Below, in pieces: positions 16,829-18,184 of a stretch of 18,184 bases of DNA. Within the stretch, counting starts at the first letter, position 1. Each line of letters begins with the position of its first letter. The translations under genes were made by a program, and so were the position numbers. Below the pieces are notes generated by a model. The model had not been told where the DNA came from. It ran no database searches and saw nothing but the letters and a program-made list of their open reading frames with translations. This DNA is from Cytidiella melzeri (Eukaryota; Basidiomycota; Agaricomycetes; Polyporales; Irpicaceae), in NCBI GenBank assembly GCA_022592445.1, contig JABYQR010000584.1, positions 1 through 18,184 of the forward strand. The letters are read 5' to 3'.

Positions 16829-18146
16829 AAGTCTTCAGGAATCGTACTTGCCGCTTGCCGGCCCTGCTAACGCTAGTGATCCTTGGTGTGAAACTTGGGA
16901 CTGAGGCAATGGTGAGGCCAGCCCCAGCCCCAAGGTACTGACGGACCATTGTACCGATAGTCGCCGGAGTCGGCGCCATGAGGGGCATCAGACTGAGGTC
17001 AACGTCAGAAAACCTGCTGTTGAACCGGCTAAAAATACTGACCGGAGTATTTTTGACATAGTCTACAAGGACCTGCCAATCGACTTCGGTGCTGAGGCGC
17101 CCAAGCCAGTCCAAACAATTCTCTTCCGCCACACTGGCAGGAGAGTCAGGGCTAAAACGAGTGAGCTGGTTTGTCAGAGTTTGTAGTGCATTGGGAACTT
17201 ACTGAGGTGCCTTCAAGATGGCATCTTCGGGCTCTATTGAAGCAGTATGTTGCTCCTTTGCTCGAGCTGTGCCATCTTTTTCAGGCTGCTTGGCCGCCTT
17301 TTGTTTCTTCTGGCTAGGACCGGGGTCTGCTTGAGTTTTTTGCTTCTCAGCAGGCCTGCTTGTGTGGCTCATGCTTTCCTGAGGCATCCGCTCGACTTCC
17401 AAACTTGACGCCTTCTGTTTCTCGGCAGGCGGGGCACTACGCTTGGAGGACTGATCATGGGAGTGAGTAGTTGTCTTAAAGCATAAGAACACCGCTTACT
17501 TATGCCACTCTCCGACCAGCAGCAGCTAGTTGCTGCTTTTTTGGAGCGGGGACGGCAAGAGAGTTGTCATTGGACTCTTTGTTGCTACCGTCTGCCTCGG
17601 GGTTCTCTGCAAAAGGAGCAATAAATTCTGAGCCGTTTGCTTCCTGGGGCCCATCTCCTATCAAATCTTATCTCAAGTCCTTTGCACGGACCGTCTGGAA
17701 ATCAAAAGCCATGCGGTTACGCTCCACTCTGCTCCTCCAGTGAGATACCATGCGGTTGATGTCAATTTCTGTAATTTTGGATGGGTCGCAGAAATGGATC
17801 TTGGCAGGTAGAAACCTGGGGTGAATGTAGGCATTCCGATCTGCAACAATCTCGGTAAACGGCACCCACACATTGGGATTTCCAGAGACCAGGCCTAAGA
17901 AACAGCAGATATAATTTAGATACCTGTTGAACAGCATGTATGAGAGACTTACGATATTGGATTGTGAGAAAACATCGGACAACATCCTTCATATCTACCA
18001 ATGACATTCCCTCAGGCCACTGGTCAGGAACGGCAGGCCAGCCGGCTTTGTTTGTGGGGAAGTACCATTTCAAACTGGTCTCATCTGCATCAACCGCACA
18101 ATGGATTTATCCTTGTTGTTTTTGAGCCAAAGGTTTTCATCAACAG
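16827..18146 (-). pseudogene. Multi-exon gene of unknown function, disrupted
   Basis: Four exons can be traced on the minus strand. Exon 1 is about 18146-17953 (acceptor CATTAG at its start) with VDENLWLKNNKDKSIVR, a one-base frameshift at about 18091-18096, then WYFPTNKAGWPAVPDQWPEG. Exon 2 is 17894-17500, with NPNVWVPFTEIVADRNAYIH, FLPAKIHFCDPSKI and INRMVSHWRSRVERNRMAFD. Exon 3 is 17450-17203, Lys/Gln/Pro/Ser-rich and probably disordered with nuclear-type basic runs (QKKQKAAKQ). Exon 4 is 17151-16827, with CLDWLGRLSTEVDWQVLVDY, DVDLSLMPLMAPTPATIGTM and GKRQVRFLKT. Introns are 58, 49 and 51 bp. TAA codons at 17668-17670 and at the last three bases of exon 2 (17500-17502) break it. I do not recognise the function. 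The globular ends and disordered middle suggest a nuclear protein, but that is inference. The true 5' end may lie beyond the window. Confidence 0.6.
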
Positions 18147-18184
18147 CTAATGTGTAGCAAGTGAGCAAATGAGATTGAACGTCG

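Overview
This window looks like a transposon-rich, gene-poor piece of a filamentous basidiomycete genome, most likely an agaricomycete. The reasons are spliceosomal introns of about 40-62 bp with GTRNGT/YAG borders, a chromodomain-bearing Ty3/Gypsy element, an Ac-like hAT element, and remnants resembling fungal FunK1 kinases, a G-alpha subunit, a phytase-type phosphatase and an isoprenylcysteine methyltransferase (ICMT). No species can be named from the sequence alone. Family names come from recognising motifs by eye; no database search was run.

Left third (1-7826): a compound retroelement. The 3' part of a decayed Ty3/Gypsy pol (RNase H tail, integrase, chromodomain) runs into a polypurine tract and a 756-bp LTR (1952-2707). 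The LTR is followed directly by a gag region, so the order is pol-LTR-gag rather than LTR-gag-pol-LTR. The gag is split by a 2,616-bp hAT element (3902-6517) with 18-bp terminal inverted repeats and an exact 8-bp target duplication (CCTATGCT). The gag tail then ends at a second, inverted and shortened copy of the same LTR (7247-7826), which supplies its stop codon.

Middle (7827-14266): mostly non-coding DNA with small repeats, hairpins and a cluster of broken host-type gene fragments. In order these are: a diverged 170-bp direct repeat, a 91-bp tandem duplication, the 3' end of a histidine acid phosphatase with its active-site His lost (9875-10323), a nearly perfect foldback element (10861-11050), an internal piece of a G-alpha gene with two nonsense codons (11372-11958), a pyrimidine-rich repeat tract, a FunK1-like N-terminal fragment (12513-12990), and an almost complete two-exon ICMT gene (13026-13765). 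ICMT is the only coding region here whose visible part is free of disruptions.

Right third (14267-18184): an AT-richer block holds a decayed gene (14267-16709) joining a PIF1-like helicase to a C-terminal region with the Cys, zinc-ribbon and His/Asp boxes of a ubiquitin-specific-protease-like peptidase. This fusion is the most unusual architecture in the window. It is followed by a 58-bp tandem repeat and a convergent minus-strand multi-exon gene of unknown function (16827 to about 18146), which also carries nonsense codons.

The genes do not form an operon or pathway. They are best read as nested insertions and relics, with ICMT the main candidate for a functional host gene.
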